Part shown: positions 33,695 to 43,729 of the stretch, piece by piece | How the letters are laid out: the number at the start of each line of letters is the position of its first letter | Position numbering within the stretch: the stretch's first letter is position 1 | Source: Gerris lacustris | Lineage: Eukaryota; Arthropoda; Insecta; Hemiptera; Gerridae | Direction: 5' to 3' | Assembly: GCA_951217055.1 (NCBI GenBank) | Contig: OX578280.1 | Coordinates: 14,485,394 to 14,549,393 of the forward strand | DNA: 64,000 nt | Translations under genes and position numbers: made by a program | The notes under the pieces: generated by a model | The model's input: the letters and a program-made list of their open reading frames with translations, nothing else | Told to the model about the DNA's origin: nothing | The model's database searches: none

Positions 33695-33945
33695 AGAAAT
33701 CTGTTTCGCACTTCTTTAGATTGTTATTCACCGTATAAAAAAAACAGAGGGGAGTAACAATCTAAAGAAGGTTTACGGAATGCTCATCTTTAAACTGTTA
33801 CTCACCTTATAAAAACAGAAGTTTGATATTCCTTTGTCCTAAAGTACATTGGACTAAACATCCCTTTGTCTTAATAGTTATTGAGTCGAAGTTATTTATA
33901 TTCTAAAAATCATAGAGGAGTAACAATCTAAAGAAGTGCCGTTTC
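33695..33945. repeat. Short inverted/direct repeat cluster
   Basis: CTTCTTTAGATTGTTA occurs near 33711 and its inverse TAACAATCTAAAGAAG near 33756 and 33920. The middle has related phrases (TTACTCACCTTATAAA). It may be a small foldback. No protein. Confidence 0.5.
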
Positions 33946-33959
33946 AGATGGTAGAGACA

Positions 33960-34065
33960 CAACAGAGCAAATTTTTGACTCCGAGTCTGTTTGTCGGTCT
34001 GTCGCTAAATTCATCATATACTAAAAACTACTCGTCCGGTTTTAATTAAATTAAGATAATATTTT
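33960..34065 (+). repeat. Repeat family B fragment
   Basis: GACTCCGAGTCTGTTTGTCG followed by AAAACTACTCGTCCGGTTTT and AATTAAATT matches the signature part of family B. No further B sequence follows. Confidence 0.55.
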
Positions 34066-34214
34066 TAATATTCAACTATTCAGTTTTCACAGTAAACTTG
34101 CATTTAATAATCTAAATTTTGAAACCTTGGTAACCATCTAAATGTAGTTCAAAACTTATAGTTTTTTTTCTTTCTGTTTCGACTAGAAATAATTTCATCA
34201 TTTTCACTATACCG

Positions 34215-34572
34215 TTAAGGCTCTACCGCCCTTTGAGGTTAGGAAAAACAGTAAAATTAAAATTATATTGGTTCTAAGCAAGATATCGAAAATCTAATCA
34301 CAGGCTTCATTCCTAATTTTAATTCTGCACAATTTGAGCCCTATTTCAACTTTCTATGATAAATAGAGCAGGCGCCATTTTAATACGAGTTTTATCGTTG
34401 TATTGAAATGGCGCCTGTACTATTTATCATAGGATATTGAAATAGGGCTCAAAATGTGCAGAATTAAAATTAGGAATGAAGCCTGTGATTAGATTTTTGA
34501 TATCTTGCTTAGAACCAATAAAATGTTCAATTTAATAATTTTTCTAACCTCAAAGAGCGGTAGAGCCTTAAA
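34215..34572. mobile_element. Foldback element, arms about 170 bp
   Basis: The arms start TTAAGGCTCTACCG and end CGGTAGAGCCTTAA. They stay paired through GGTTCTAAGCAAGATATC, CTAATCACAGGC and ATGATAAATAG, meeting around 34390. Part of the inner phrase (GATAAATAGAGCA) recurs near 41535. No coding capacity. Confidence 0.85.
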
Positions 34573-34574
34573 TT

Positions 34575-34870
34575 AATTGACAGAATCAATTTATAATTAC
34601 TATTTTCAACGGGGGACAGGCAGAAAAATAGACTTCAGCACCGGGATTCGAACCACGGGTCTCCTTTATTTCCAGTAAAGACGCTCTAGCCAACTAAGCT
34701 ATACTAAAGAATAATTTCCTCTGTCGATAACGATACCTAGTCCCGAATAAATAAAGGAGGCCCTTGGTTCGAATCCCGGTGCTGAAGTCTATTTTTCTCT
34801 GTCTGTCTCCTGTTGTAAATTGTAATATTAATTTGATTTAAATTAAAATTTAAACGTTCCGTAGTATGAA
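34575..34870. mobile_element. Foldback carrying a tRNA-like sequence
   Basis: Two inverted arms each hold TTCGAA-CCCGGTGCTGAAGT and a CTCTGTCTGTC phrase. The left arm, read on the minus strand (34632-34708), has tRNA features: an A box (TAGCTTAGTTGGC), a CTTTA/TAAAG stem with the loop CTGGAAA, and a B box (GGTTCGAATCC). T-stem pairing is incomplete and extra bases occur near the D arm, so a working tRNA is unlikely. The ends (TTTGATTTAAATTAAAATTT) match the foldback at 46279-46765. Confidence 0.7.
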
Positions 34871-35051
34871 TACTACCAAAAACTTAAAAAATGAGTAACT
34901 GGCAGTTTTCTTTTGATTTATGATAACCCTACGTAATAATTGTATTTTTAACTCCAAAATAATATCCCTATGATAATGTTTTCTTTTCATAAAAAACATA
35001 AAAGTTTTTTAAAATACAAAATTCGCAGCCTAATTTTTTCTCTTTGAGATG

Positions 35052-35086
<35 letters not shown>

Positions 35087-35877
35087 ATGCATGCTTATTT
35101 TTTTAAAATGAACGAAAAGAAAAACTTTTTCCCAGTTGGTCATTGAATTTAAAAATCCTCACCCAATCCCCCCCCCCCCCAAAAAAAAAAACGCGAGCTC
35201 TATAAAAGAAATTAGCTATTGAAGTTCAAATTTTTAATTTAAAAGTGCTCAGAATACGGGTCTTTTGGCTAAAGGGGAGAGAACCGTTGTTAAAGTAAGG
35301 TTAGCCCACTTTAGATTCAATGAAGGTCTCCTTCCACTTCTAACCAACTTTCAAACTCCTTTCATTATCATAATATTGAATATTTGGGCACTCCCCCCTC
35401 TTCTCTTCTCTTCGAACTCAAGCTTCTAAAGGCAATCCCCCCTTCCAAAACACATAGTTTGGTTGAAGACCTTCACAACCCCCTTAGCCAACCCCCAACC
35501 AGATGATATTCATGAATGTATAGAGGAGAATACCCATCCCCCTTATTAAAAAAACAATTTTCCAAAAACCTCCCCCTCCCAAAAATATAAAATAATTGAA
35601 ACATAGTGAATGTACTATTTGATAGAATTTCTGTTGAGGTAATATGAAAACAAGGGAAGAAACTGTTTTTTGTGTTGGACTACAGTAGTTATTTTTTTTA
35701 AATCTTGTGCCACTAAATGCCTAAAACCTTAATGGCATGATCATTTTAATTTTTTTTTACATTTCTTCTTCAAAAAATTAAATTCAGACATTTTTTGCTG
35801 TTGATAATGCAAAGAAGTAGCGCGTAAGAAGCTTAATGTACCATTCCCAAATGTAGCCACTGTCCAAACACACTTAC
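34871..35877. other. Low-complexity stretch without a gene
   Basis: It includes T runs (35051-35081), a C run followed by an A run (35169-35190), and C-rich patches at 35380-35580. No coding signal. Confidence 0.55.
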
Positions 35878-36275
35878 TTAAGCAGCCCCTACACGATCAA
35901 GCCGCTTGATCAAAACAGCGCGTCAAGCAATGGTGTCAAGCATGATTGATAGTCTAGGAACCCGTTTGATGCTTGAGTCAAGCCTTGACGGAGATTGATG
36001 GAAAGTTTGAATGAGTCAAGCGGCTTGACGGAGCGCTTGATAGTCTAGAGCAATTTAGATCAAGAATTCCGTCAATCACCTGCTCGACACCCCAAATCCT
36101 GATTCGAAACCAAGGTATCTACACAATACTGATTTATTACAACTCCGCTTCAAATGAGTGTTGATGAAAAGATTGATGGGATGCTTGATACGCCCCAAGG
36201 CGGCTTGAAGGTCGTGTCAATCAGCTTGATGCAATGTTTTTGATGAAGCGGCTTGATCGTGTAGGGGCTGCTTCA
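35878..36275. mobile_element. MITE with GCAGCCCCTACACGATC ends
   Basis: Inverted ends of about 34 bp bound 35882-36271. The left flank is TTAA and the right flank TTCA, which would fit a piggyBac-type TTAA target with one mutation. The interior is packed with CAAGC and GCTTGA phrases in both orientations, possibly repeated binding sites. No protein. Confidence 0.65.
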
Positions 36276-36281
36276 GATCTT

Positions 36282-36765
36282 AGGCCCAATTCACACACGA
36301 GTGGTGTATGGCACTGGTGCGGCGATGGCGTTGTATCCCCACATGTATGGCGTTCAAGTGGTTTTTTTCACTGCTACATGTTGTCCAAGACAATGTCTTC
36401 TTCCTCACATGTCCACGAGCATGATTTGTTGGATATTATTAATTATGCCAATATGCGAATTTCAAAAAGGTAGTTTTGGGTGGTTAGAGAAATGGGAAAC
36501 TGGTGGAGCGTTCAGCGTAATGTAGGAGCTAAACGAGTACCCAGATCTTCTTTAAATGTTTAAATAGAATAAATAAGACAAAGGAAGATTAGACAAAGAA
36601 ATTAATGGTTTGCAAGTGGCGCTCCACTTCTATAAGCCACGAGTGGCGTGGCTGAAGCGTCAAGTGCCATCCTCTGCCACGCCATGTCAATGTACATTGG
36701 GCCACAAGTCAACATAGAAGTGGCACAAACCAGTGCCATAAACAACTCGTGTGTGAATTGAGCCT
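36282..36765. mobile_element. MITE with AGGCCCAATTCACACACGA ends
   Basis: The ends, AGGCCCAATTCACACACGAG and CTCGTGTGTGAATTGAGCCT (one mismatch), pair, and pairing extends inward through GGCACTGGT/ACCAGTGCC. TTA precedes the left GGCCC and TTT follows the right end, so a 3-bp Harbinger-like target is possible but unproven. Two open frames inside overlap each other and are not credible genes. Confidence 0.65.
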
Positions 36766-37060
36766 TTTATGTTTCACCAATAAATCCCGGCATTCAAATT
36801 CAACTTATGAAGAGACGCTTATTATCTAACTAACGAGTTTCTCTACTAATGTTTGCTCAATATTTTATTTAAGGATGCTGATATTTTTGTCTTTTAATAA
36901 TGTAAACATTTTCTACGTTAGACTTTCACGACCTTGACATTAAATATGCTCTTTATTCAATTGGACGAATGATATGTTTGCTGATATGTTTGATGCATCT
37001 ACTATGTCTATTATCTTTAGGAATCGATCCCGATCCCAGTATTGGTAGGGAAAATCTTTA

Positions 37061-37140
37061 CAGTAGAGCCTCGCTAATCCGGGTTTGACGAGAATGGACA
37101 CTATCCGGATCACCGAAAGTACGGATTAAACGGAATCAGT
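37061..37140 (+). repeat. pogo/Tigger-type terminal fragment
   Basis: After TA comes CAGTAGAGCCTCGCTAATCC, then TATCCGGATCACCGAAA and TACGGATTAAACGGA. CAGTAGA-CTCG-TAATCCG is the known end pattern of pogo-family elements. The opposite end was not found. Confidence 0.6.
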
Positions 37141-37424
37141 TTTAAAATGTCCGTAAAACAATTTTTAGTTGGGTAAAATTACTAAAATCATTGTTATTAT
37201 CAATATGAAACGAAACTTCGTTTTTTTTTCACAAATGTTACAGTCACTTTATTACGTTTAGTTGTCATTTCATTTTAAGGTGGGTTCGTAGATTTCATGT
37301 TTTACGTTCGTTTAGGCTATCTTTAATATATAAAACCACCACCAAAAAAATAGAAACATTTTCTATAATATCGTTAAGAATAAATATTCAGGAGATGCTA
37401 ATTTGGACAATTCTTTCTACAAAG

Positions 37425-37470
37425 GATCTCGCCAAAACCGAATCTAAATCGTGCCATCGATATGCCCCTT
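37425..37470 (-). repeat. Repeat family E fragment
   Basis: AAGGATCTCGCCAAAACCGA, AATCTAAATC and GTGCCATCGATAT match the family E stretch around the BEL target site and give a second view of the uninterrupted sequence. Confidence 0.6.
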
Positions 37471-37914
37471 GTGTAGAGGAAGACAGAAGAAAAATCACTG
37501 GGGCGTCCAATTACTTTTAGGGTTTTGTAGTCGATTAAGCATATATTTTTTTTAAACAGAAATACCGGGTATTCCTCGTGGAGACGCCAGGGAAAGACAA
37601 AGTATTCCTCGTGTGCCGGAACCCAGGAATATATAGTAATACCACCTCTTACATTATCCCGACTTACGTAAATTCAGAGATACCGTCGACGTACCGACGA
37701 CACTGCTGCGGAAAGTGATCAAGGGGTCATTTTATTATATTGTAACCTCCCTTACTACTGTATAAGGAAAATTGTCTTTAACCTCTCAACTATTGTTAGC
37801 TTTGAAAATCTTTGGCAGGAATCTGTTTAAATTTTGACTTTGTCATGATTATCATCTATTTAACATGGCAATGTATTAGCTCTGTGGTACAGAAGAAATT
37901 TCCGTCATGTAAAA

Positions 37915-38150
37915 AAGGTATGAAAAATGTGACGCTTTTAAATATCGTGCCAGGTAGTGAGGATTTAATAGGAGGTCGATAGGTTTTCATTTATAGTACA
38001 ATATTCTGACGATAGGCGGGCTGACACGGTTTCAATAAATGGCCCGCAAAAAGTGACACTCTTACATGTCGTGCCAGGGAGTTAGAATGTAATAGGAGGT
38101 CGATTGATTTTCACTGGTATTCATGGTACTACTATATTTCGCTGATAGAA
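37915..38150 (+). repeat. Tandem duplication of about 120 bp
   Basis: Two diverged copies contain AAAA-TGTGACGCTTTTAAAT or AAAAGTGACACTCTTACAT, then TCGTGCCAGG, AATAGGAGGTCGAT and TTTTCA. No protein. Confidence 0.65.
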
Positions 38151-38358
38151 TACTGCACTCTACAGAATACAGAGCTCCTAGTGGAACAAATGGTAATCAA
38201 ATTGGATTAATGTTTCATAATTTCACAGCTTAAGATCCATCTACTATATCAATTAGACAAATCTATACTGAATTTCTCCACTTCATAGAAAAACATTGAA
38301 ATGTCCATATTATGTGGATTCTATGCCCAAAAACTTATCTATGAGTTTTTGTATTTAC

Positions 38359-38557
38359 CTAATGCACAATGAGAACCAAAAAAGTTATAGGCTGTATCCA
38401 TTTCAAACATTTTATTATGTAATTTGTCATTATATTTTAGAATAAAAGGGTTTTTAAAAAAATAAAATAACTCAAGATAAAAAGATTTATCAGCTAACTT
38501 CAAACTGTCTTGTGTTGAAAGAGAAATTAAAAAGAATTGCAGCCTGTATAAATAATC
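38359..38557 (-). CDS. Candidate host gene exon (66 aa), gene unknown
   Basis: The minus-strand frame reads DYLYRLQFFLISLSTQDSLK, then LADKSFYLELFYFFKNPFIL, KYNDKLHNKMFEMDTAYNFF and GSHCALG. Composition is protein-like and unlike chance frames nearby. The proposed exon ends at G|GTAAAT, a good donor, and could start after CTCTCTTCTATATTAAG, a fair acceptor. The frame at that acceptor (phase 0) fits the donor of the candidate exon at 38751-38860. I do not recognise the family. It could also be a fragment of an unfamiliar transposase. Confidence 0.4.
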
Positions 38558-38750
38558 CTTAATATAGAAGAGAGGTGCTTTATCCAAGGTAAGGTAAAGT
38601 CACCATTAGTAAAGGGTTTTTGCAGGAGGAACTGTAGAGTTAGTCTAGGGCAGCAGAGGGCTATGAGGAGTTATAGCTCCCAAGGGAACTTCCCTTTAGG
38701 TCCTTATACTACTCCACAAACTCACAGAAATATTCAGTTTAAAGCTTTAC

Positions 38751-38860
38751 TAACTCCCTCGCCGCTAGAAACTCTTTAACCCAATCCAAATATAACTCAT
38801 ATTGACTTTTTAGTTTAGTCCATTCAACGATGGAAACAACTTCCATACATTTCACATATT
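38751..38860 (-). CDS. Candidate upstream exon of the same unknown gene
   Basis: The minus-strand frame reads YVKCMEVVSIVEWTKLKSQ, then YELYLDWVKEFLAAREL, a helical, charged and protein-like segment. It would begin after TTACTAG (a weak acceptor) and end at TTA|GTAAAG (a fair donor). The intron to the exon at 38359-38557 would be 193 bp with phase 0 on both sides. The identity is unknown and the call rests on composition and splice-site logic. Confidence 0.35.
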
Positions 38861-38904
38861 CTAGTAATTCAATTATTTAAAACTTTATAGAAAATCGTTA
38901 AAAC

Positions 38905-39430
38905 ATAGTCTGGCAATTAGTGTGGCACTTAGCTTCCTCGCGTCCTATTTCGTATACTTTATGCTTTTCTCCTTCCGACCTTACTGAAGATAATAGAAGT
39001 GTCCAATTTCAAAAATTTTAAACAGAAATCCGTTCCAGACATCTATCTGTAGCTCAATTTTTGCGAACCAATACCATATCTTAAAAACTACTTGTCCGAT
39101 TTTAATGAAATTTAGATGGTAGGTCATAATTAGCCCATTGTTGGTCCCATATAAGTTTCAACCATTTGTGCCCATTATTTTCTCTTCTACATGTGCGCAA
39201 ACATACCTTTATTTACACCTATATCTTCAAAATTACTTATTTGATTAATATGAAATTTGAATGGTTTGTCGAAAGTAGCTCGCAAATAGCCCCAGATTAA
39301 TTTCAACCATATGCACTTCTTAACTTTAGCTAAATTGATACTTTAATTCATGTAAAATAGTCTGCCAATTATGTTGAATATTGCTTCTCCGCTTTCTATT
39401 TCGGATACTTTAATGGTTTTATACTTTTAC
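38905..39430 (+). repeat. Repeat family B, copy 2
   Basis: It carries TTAGTGTGGCAC, CAGAAATCCGTTCCAGACAT, GCGAACCAATA, AACTACTTGTCCGATTTTAA and TGAAATTTAGATGGTAGGTC, then the AGCCCCAGATTAATTTCAAC section. It lacks the CCGAAGGTAACGG end. Confidence 0.75.
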
Positions 39431-39510
39431 AACCTATTTAATTTATAAATAATTTGTCAAATTTATTTAATATTCCTCTGTTCTGTAAATAAGTTAAATT
39501 TTTTTTTGAT

Positions 39511-40556
39511 ATTGCATCCGAGCTTACCAAAGGTAACGAAAGCTATGTGATCGTTCCGAAGTACGAAAAAATTTTAGGGCACCGATTCCAAAAATTCCAA
39601 GACAGAAATCCGTTTTAGACATCAAGAACATTTTTGGTTCCGTGTCTGTCTGTCGTTCAATTTTTGCGAACCAACATATCTTAAAAAGTACGCGTCCAAT
39701 TTTAATGAAATTTGGATGGTAGGTCATAATTAGCCCATCGTTAGTCCCATATAAGTTTCAACTTTCTACGCTCATTTGTGTTTCTTCCACATGCGCACAA
39801 ACATACATTAATTTTTACCTATAGCTTCAAAAATACTTATATGATTTATATTTATATATTGATTTGTATGAAACTTTTATAGTTTGTCGAAAGTAGCCCG
39901 CAGATAGCCCCAGATTACTTTGAACCGTCTGCGCTCATTAACTTTTACTTAATTGATACTTTAATTTAAGTAAAAAATCAAAACAATTTTGGCAGATTAG
40001 AAAAACTGGGGAAACAATTAAACAAATTAGACAATAAAGGCTTGTAGTAGCATAAAATCAAAAAGTACGTAATAGGATGCGAGGAAGCTATGTGCCACAC
40101 CAATTGGCAGTCCATTTTACATGAATTTAAGTATCAATTCAGCCATATTTGAAGAGTGCAGACGATTGAAATGAATCGTTGGCTACCTGCGGGCTACTTT
40201 AGAAAAACCATCCAAATTTCATAAAAATCAGATGAGTACTCTTGAACATATAGGTGTAAATAAATTTATGTTGATGTGGAAGAGAAAAAATAGAGGCTGA
40301 AGGTTGAAACTTATGCGAGACCAACAATGGGCTTATTATGACCTACCATCCAAATTGTATTGAAATCAGACGAGTAGTTTTTAATACATGTTAGTTCACA
40401 AAAAGTAAGCAGCAGACAGACAGACACGGAATTGAAAATTTTGCTTGTTGTCTGAAACAGATTTCTGTCTTTTAATTTTTGAAATCGGAGACATAAAATT
40501 TTTTTTGTCAGAACGATTACATAGCTTCCGTTATCTTCGGAAATTTCGGAAGCAAT
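39511..40556. mobile_element. Repeat family B, full foldback copy
   Basis: The ends are CCGAGCTTACCAAAGGTAAC (39517) and GTTATCTTCGGAAATTTCGG (to 40550), inverted relative to each other. Pairing extends inward through GAAATCCGTTTTAGACATC/GTCTGAAACAGATTTC and the GTCTGTCTGTC/GACAGACAGACAC runs. The middle (39960-40140) has the once-only CAATTGGCAGTCC section. About 1.05 kb, with no protein. Confidence 0.75.
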
Positions 40557-41575
40557 TATATAATTTAATAAAACTATAATGTTCTTATTATTCTTTATTT
40601 ATGATTCAAAATGATTTAATAACATTAACTTAGAAAATCGTCTTAAAGGATCAAATTTCTCAGTCGAATGGCTGAGATCCGAATCCATACTGCCATATCT
40701 GATTTGGTTCTCAGAGAGGTAAGATCATATTAAATATTGAAAGAATTGTGTCTCCAATTAATTAAATTAACTTAATAGTAATTATTAAAATAATTTGACA
40801 ATTATCATTATTTTTTCGATGGAACTCTCTAACATAATGTATTTATCTTTTCTTTTAGCAAGAATAGTTTATTAACTTTCTTTTTTTTTGGTTTTCTTCC
40901 GACGACTATTTTTCTACAAAATGTAAGTTATAAATCTCATATTTTTTTTGTTTTGAGTGTGTGAAAAGTTAGTAGAAAATGTTAGACATTTCCTTGGTCT
41001 ACAAGACTTTTGCAAAGTTAGAGAAATTGCTATATTACTGATATAATTTAAGAAAAAGTTCTTATTTTCTTTTTCACAAAATAAATAACTTAGTTAGAGA
41101 AATGAGAAGAGATGTACTTGTTATTTAATATAGGTCCAGGGAAGTTATCTTATCTCTAAAATAATATTTTTTTTAGATCAAATAAATTTACCGTTGAAAG
41201 AAGCTCTTTTACATTCTACTTATCAGTTCTTTGGTCTTAGGGCTTTCACTGTAGCGTATATTTTATGTATTCTTTTGATAGAAAATTGATATTCAAATTT
41301 ACGAGTGCACTTTAGGCTAGGCATCTATCCATTTAATATTGTTCAAATAAAAGTTTTAGGAATATTATTATGTGTATATAAACCCTAATGTTTTTAAAGC
41401 AATGTGTATCGCACTCCTAAAATAAACCCTAACACTAACTAACTTGTTTTGAGTTACGGTGTTTTATCGATAATTTAAGGGTCTTTATAATCGATGTATT
41501 TAATCGATTCTTTACAGGCATGCGCAGAAATATGATAAATAGAGCATGCGCTCAAAGGTAGGTTCTCAGCTCAGC
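40557..41575. other. No recognised gene
   Basis: AT-rich sequence. A phrase GATAAATAGAGCATGCGC near 41535 resembles the inner part of the foldback at 34215-34572. No coding signal. Confidence 0.5.
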
Positions 41576-41579
41576 ATTA

Positions 41580-41841
41580 AATTTTAAATGAATTTGAGCC
41601 AAATTTGGAGCTAAAATTAATTCCTCGATTTCGCTTCGAGGTATGATTTTTTCTGAACATGTATGCCAAATTTTGTCAATATCGGCCCAGTAGTTTAGGC
41701 TCCAGGCGTCCACACAGATTGACGACAGGCAGACATGTAAAAAAAAACACTTTTTTGGACTTTATGGAACTCAAAACGTGTAAATCCATCAAAATCGAAT
41801 TTTGGCGCCATCACAATACTTTCTATTTGTATGAGAAAGTA
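41580..41841 (-). repeat. Repeat family D, copy 2
   Basis: In inverted order it shows CGAAATCGAGGAATTAATTT, CATACCTCGAAG, TATCGGCCCAGTAGTTTAGG, CAGGCGTCCACACAGA, GACAGGCAGACATG and ATGAGAAAGTA. Same order as at 61661-62088. Confidence 0.75.
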
Positions 41842-42272
41842 AAAATTAATATTAAAACAGAAACATAATACAATATAGGTTGTTTTGGAATTACAATACA
41901 ATACATTTGAACCTGTTTAGTACAGTATACTCAATAAAATTCAGTGTATATTTGCATGGCTTTCATTTTAGGTAACGCTGAATGAAATCATATAATTTTC
42001 AGTAAAACAACTCTCTTCTGGAATGTAGTTTAATAATTGATCTAATAATATGGAGATTTGGTTGAAATTAAAATAGAATTTGCAGTGATAAAATATGTTT
42101 GCTCTAGAGAGCGAATCGGCCTCATCGGTAATCATTAAAATACAATTATCAACCAATTAAATTCATTTATTATCACATGTGCAATACAGCTTGGTGCGTA
42201 GGCTTCCGCGGGTAGACTCGTAATAAACAGCTTGATTTTCCGGTGAAATCCGCGTCACGAAGGGGATGAAGT

Positions 42273-42310
42273 CCGACGTTTCGCTTCCACTACTGGAAGC
42301 ATCTTCAGGG
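42273..42310 (-). ncRNA. Hammerhead-like core, left copy
   Basis: On the minus strand: CTGAAGA, T, GCTTCC, loop, GGAAGC, GAAACGTC. CTGANGA and GAAA match the hammerhead core, stem II has six pairs, and stem III would be the palindrome ACGT. One unpaired T after the first box departs from the consensus. Confidence 0.5.
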
Positions 42311-42417
42311 TGGTGTAACATCGTGATGTTTGAGCAACATGTGTTGTTGAAGCAACAACAAGACATACGGGGTATGTCTTGTTGTTGCTTCAAGAAAAAC
42401 ATCACGATGCACCACAC

Positions 42418-42456
42418 CCCTGAAGATGCTTCCAGTAGTGGAAGCGAAACGTCGGA
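42418..42456 (+). ncRNA. Hammerhead-like core, right copy 1
   Basis: Same core as the inverted copy at 42273-42310, with CTGAAGA at 42420-42426 and GAAACGTC at 42446-42453. Short CC/GG pairing is possible for stem I. Confidence 0.5.
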
Positions 42457-42508
42457 CTTCTTCCCCTTCGTGAGTATGTCATGTTGTTGCTTCAAGTAAA
42501 CATCACAC

Positions 42509-42547
42509 CCCTGAAGATGCTTCCAGTAGTGGAAACGAAACGTCGGA
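42509..42547 (+). ncRNA. Hammerhead-like core, right copy 2
   Basis: Tandem copy about 91 bp downstream of the previous one. Stem II is slightly weaker (GGAAAC in place of GGAAGC). Confidence 0.45.
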
Positions 42548-42830
42548 CTTCTTCCCCTTCGTGACGCGGATTTCACCGGAAAACCAAGATGTTTAATATA
42601 ATTCTACTTTAATAATAACTGAGCAACATCATAACCTATACCTCCTCAGTGATCATGATTACAATTATCAACCAACAGCATTAAAATAATGACATAAACC
42701 TTATTTGGAGATGCAGTTTGTACGTAAATATTTACGTGGAGATGCAGTTTAAGATGACCATAGACGCTTCCGTATCTGAAATAGCGTTTTTAGCATGGAA
42801 CATGCTTTAGCCTTGACCTAACTACCACTA

Positions 42831-43608
42831 GGCATCGCGTGGCTCTATCATTGAAGCGAGCGTATAGTTGAAGCGAGCGTAGCGAGCTTCCTACATTCAA
42901 CGAAATATGCTCCGTGTCTGTCTGTCTGTCTGTCTGTCAGTAACGTTCACGCGTGTGACGATAACTTGAGTAAAAGTTGACCGATTTAGTTGAAATTTGG
43001 TATACATGATCCTCTTACTAATACTCAGGCTAAGTTCGTTGGACAGCGTGATCCGTCCAAGAGTTCGCGCGCAACGCTCCCGTAAACGAGAGGTTCAAAA
43101 ATTAAATTGGAATTTCAGGACGGGAAAAGATTCTATTATCATCTATTCGATGAGACGAACATTTTTTTCAAATAACATTTTTTAGTAAAACCAACAGCGA
43201 CACCGCTATGAATTAATAAAGATCGCTAAAACTATTAAAGCCTGCCTAAACGTTTAAAATAGAGAAAACAACCTTTTTACCGATATCTTACGTTCTAACG
43301 TAACGATTTTAATAAAACTTCATAGACACCATCTGATGCACAATTGAAACAGGCATGCAAAATTTCAATTTGATACATGCAGTAGTTTGTTTGTAGCAAA
43401 GAGATACAAATTATAAATATTGAAATAGAGGTGTGTGGTTAGTGGAATAGTAAGAATGCGGGGTGGTTCCCTTACTACTAGCCGCTGTACTACTACCAGA
43501 CCCATTATCTATCAACTCATCATGATTCACAATAATCTTTTTTTTCAATATTCAATACAATTTATTACTATACGCTCGCTTCAATGATAGAGCTACGCGA
43601 TGCCTAGT
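42831..43608 (+). mobile_element. Repeat family C, full-length copy
   Basis: Inverted ends of about 35 bp, GGCATCGCGTGGCTCTATCA onward and its inverse with one change, are flanked by TA. Inside are GAAGCGAGCGTAGCGAGC, a CTGT run, the Q module and an R section (TCAACTCATCATGATTCA). About 780 bp and no transposase. TA flanks suggest mobilisation by a Tc1/mariner-type enzyme. Confidence 0.75.
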
Positions 43609-43613
43609 AATAA

Positions 43614-43729
43614 ATATGATTTTGCGTGACGGTGATTTTGTGACGGATATTTTGTGACGGTGATTTTGGTCGTTTTTTTTCGAATTCACTCCCGGGATCC
43701 AGAACGTGCCATAAGGAACTTTGTTCCAA
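43614..43729 (-). repeat. Repeat family A, terminal fragment
   Basis: Inverted CACCGTCAC units (TGTGACGGTGATTTTG), then TTCACTCCCGGGATCCAG and GGAACTTTGTTCC. It abuts the end of the family C element. Confidence 0.75.

Larger units (their letters stand above)
42230..42585. mobile_element. Penelope-like terminal repeats arranged as a foldback
   Basis: An inverted pair begins TTTTCCGGTGAAATCCGCGT (42237) and ends with its inverse near 42583. Within it, CGACGTTTCGCTTCC on the left pairs with GGAAGCGAAACGTCG on the right. A second right-hand copy is in tandem. The GAAGCGAAACGTC core matches the end of the Penelope-like relic at 130-1110, and tandem or inverted terminal repeats are usual for that group. 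No RT is present. Confidence 0.7.

Noticed and set aside
34632..34708. Possible functional tRNA gene
   Set aside because: T-stem mismatches and extra bases are shared with the second copy at 46.6 kb, and both lie in foldback repeats; treated as tRNA-derived.
36234..36525. Two overlapping 74-79-codon frames
   Set aside because: They lie across two adjacent MITEs and share no protein-like signature.
42163..42576. 137-codon minus-strand frame
   Set aside because: It translates the inverted Penelope terminal repeats, with the same peptide repeated, and is not a gene.
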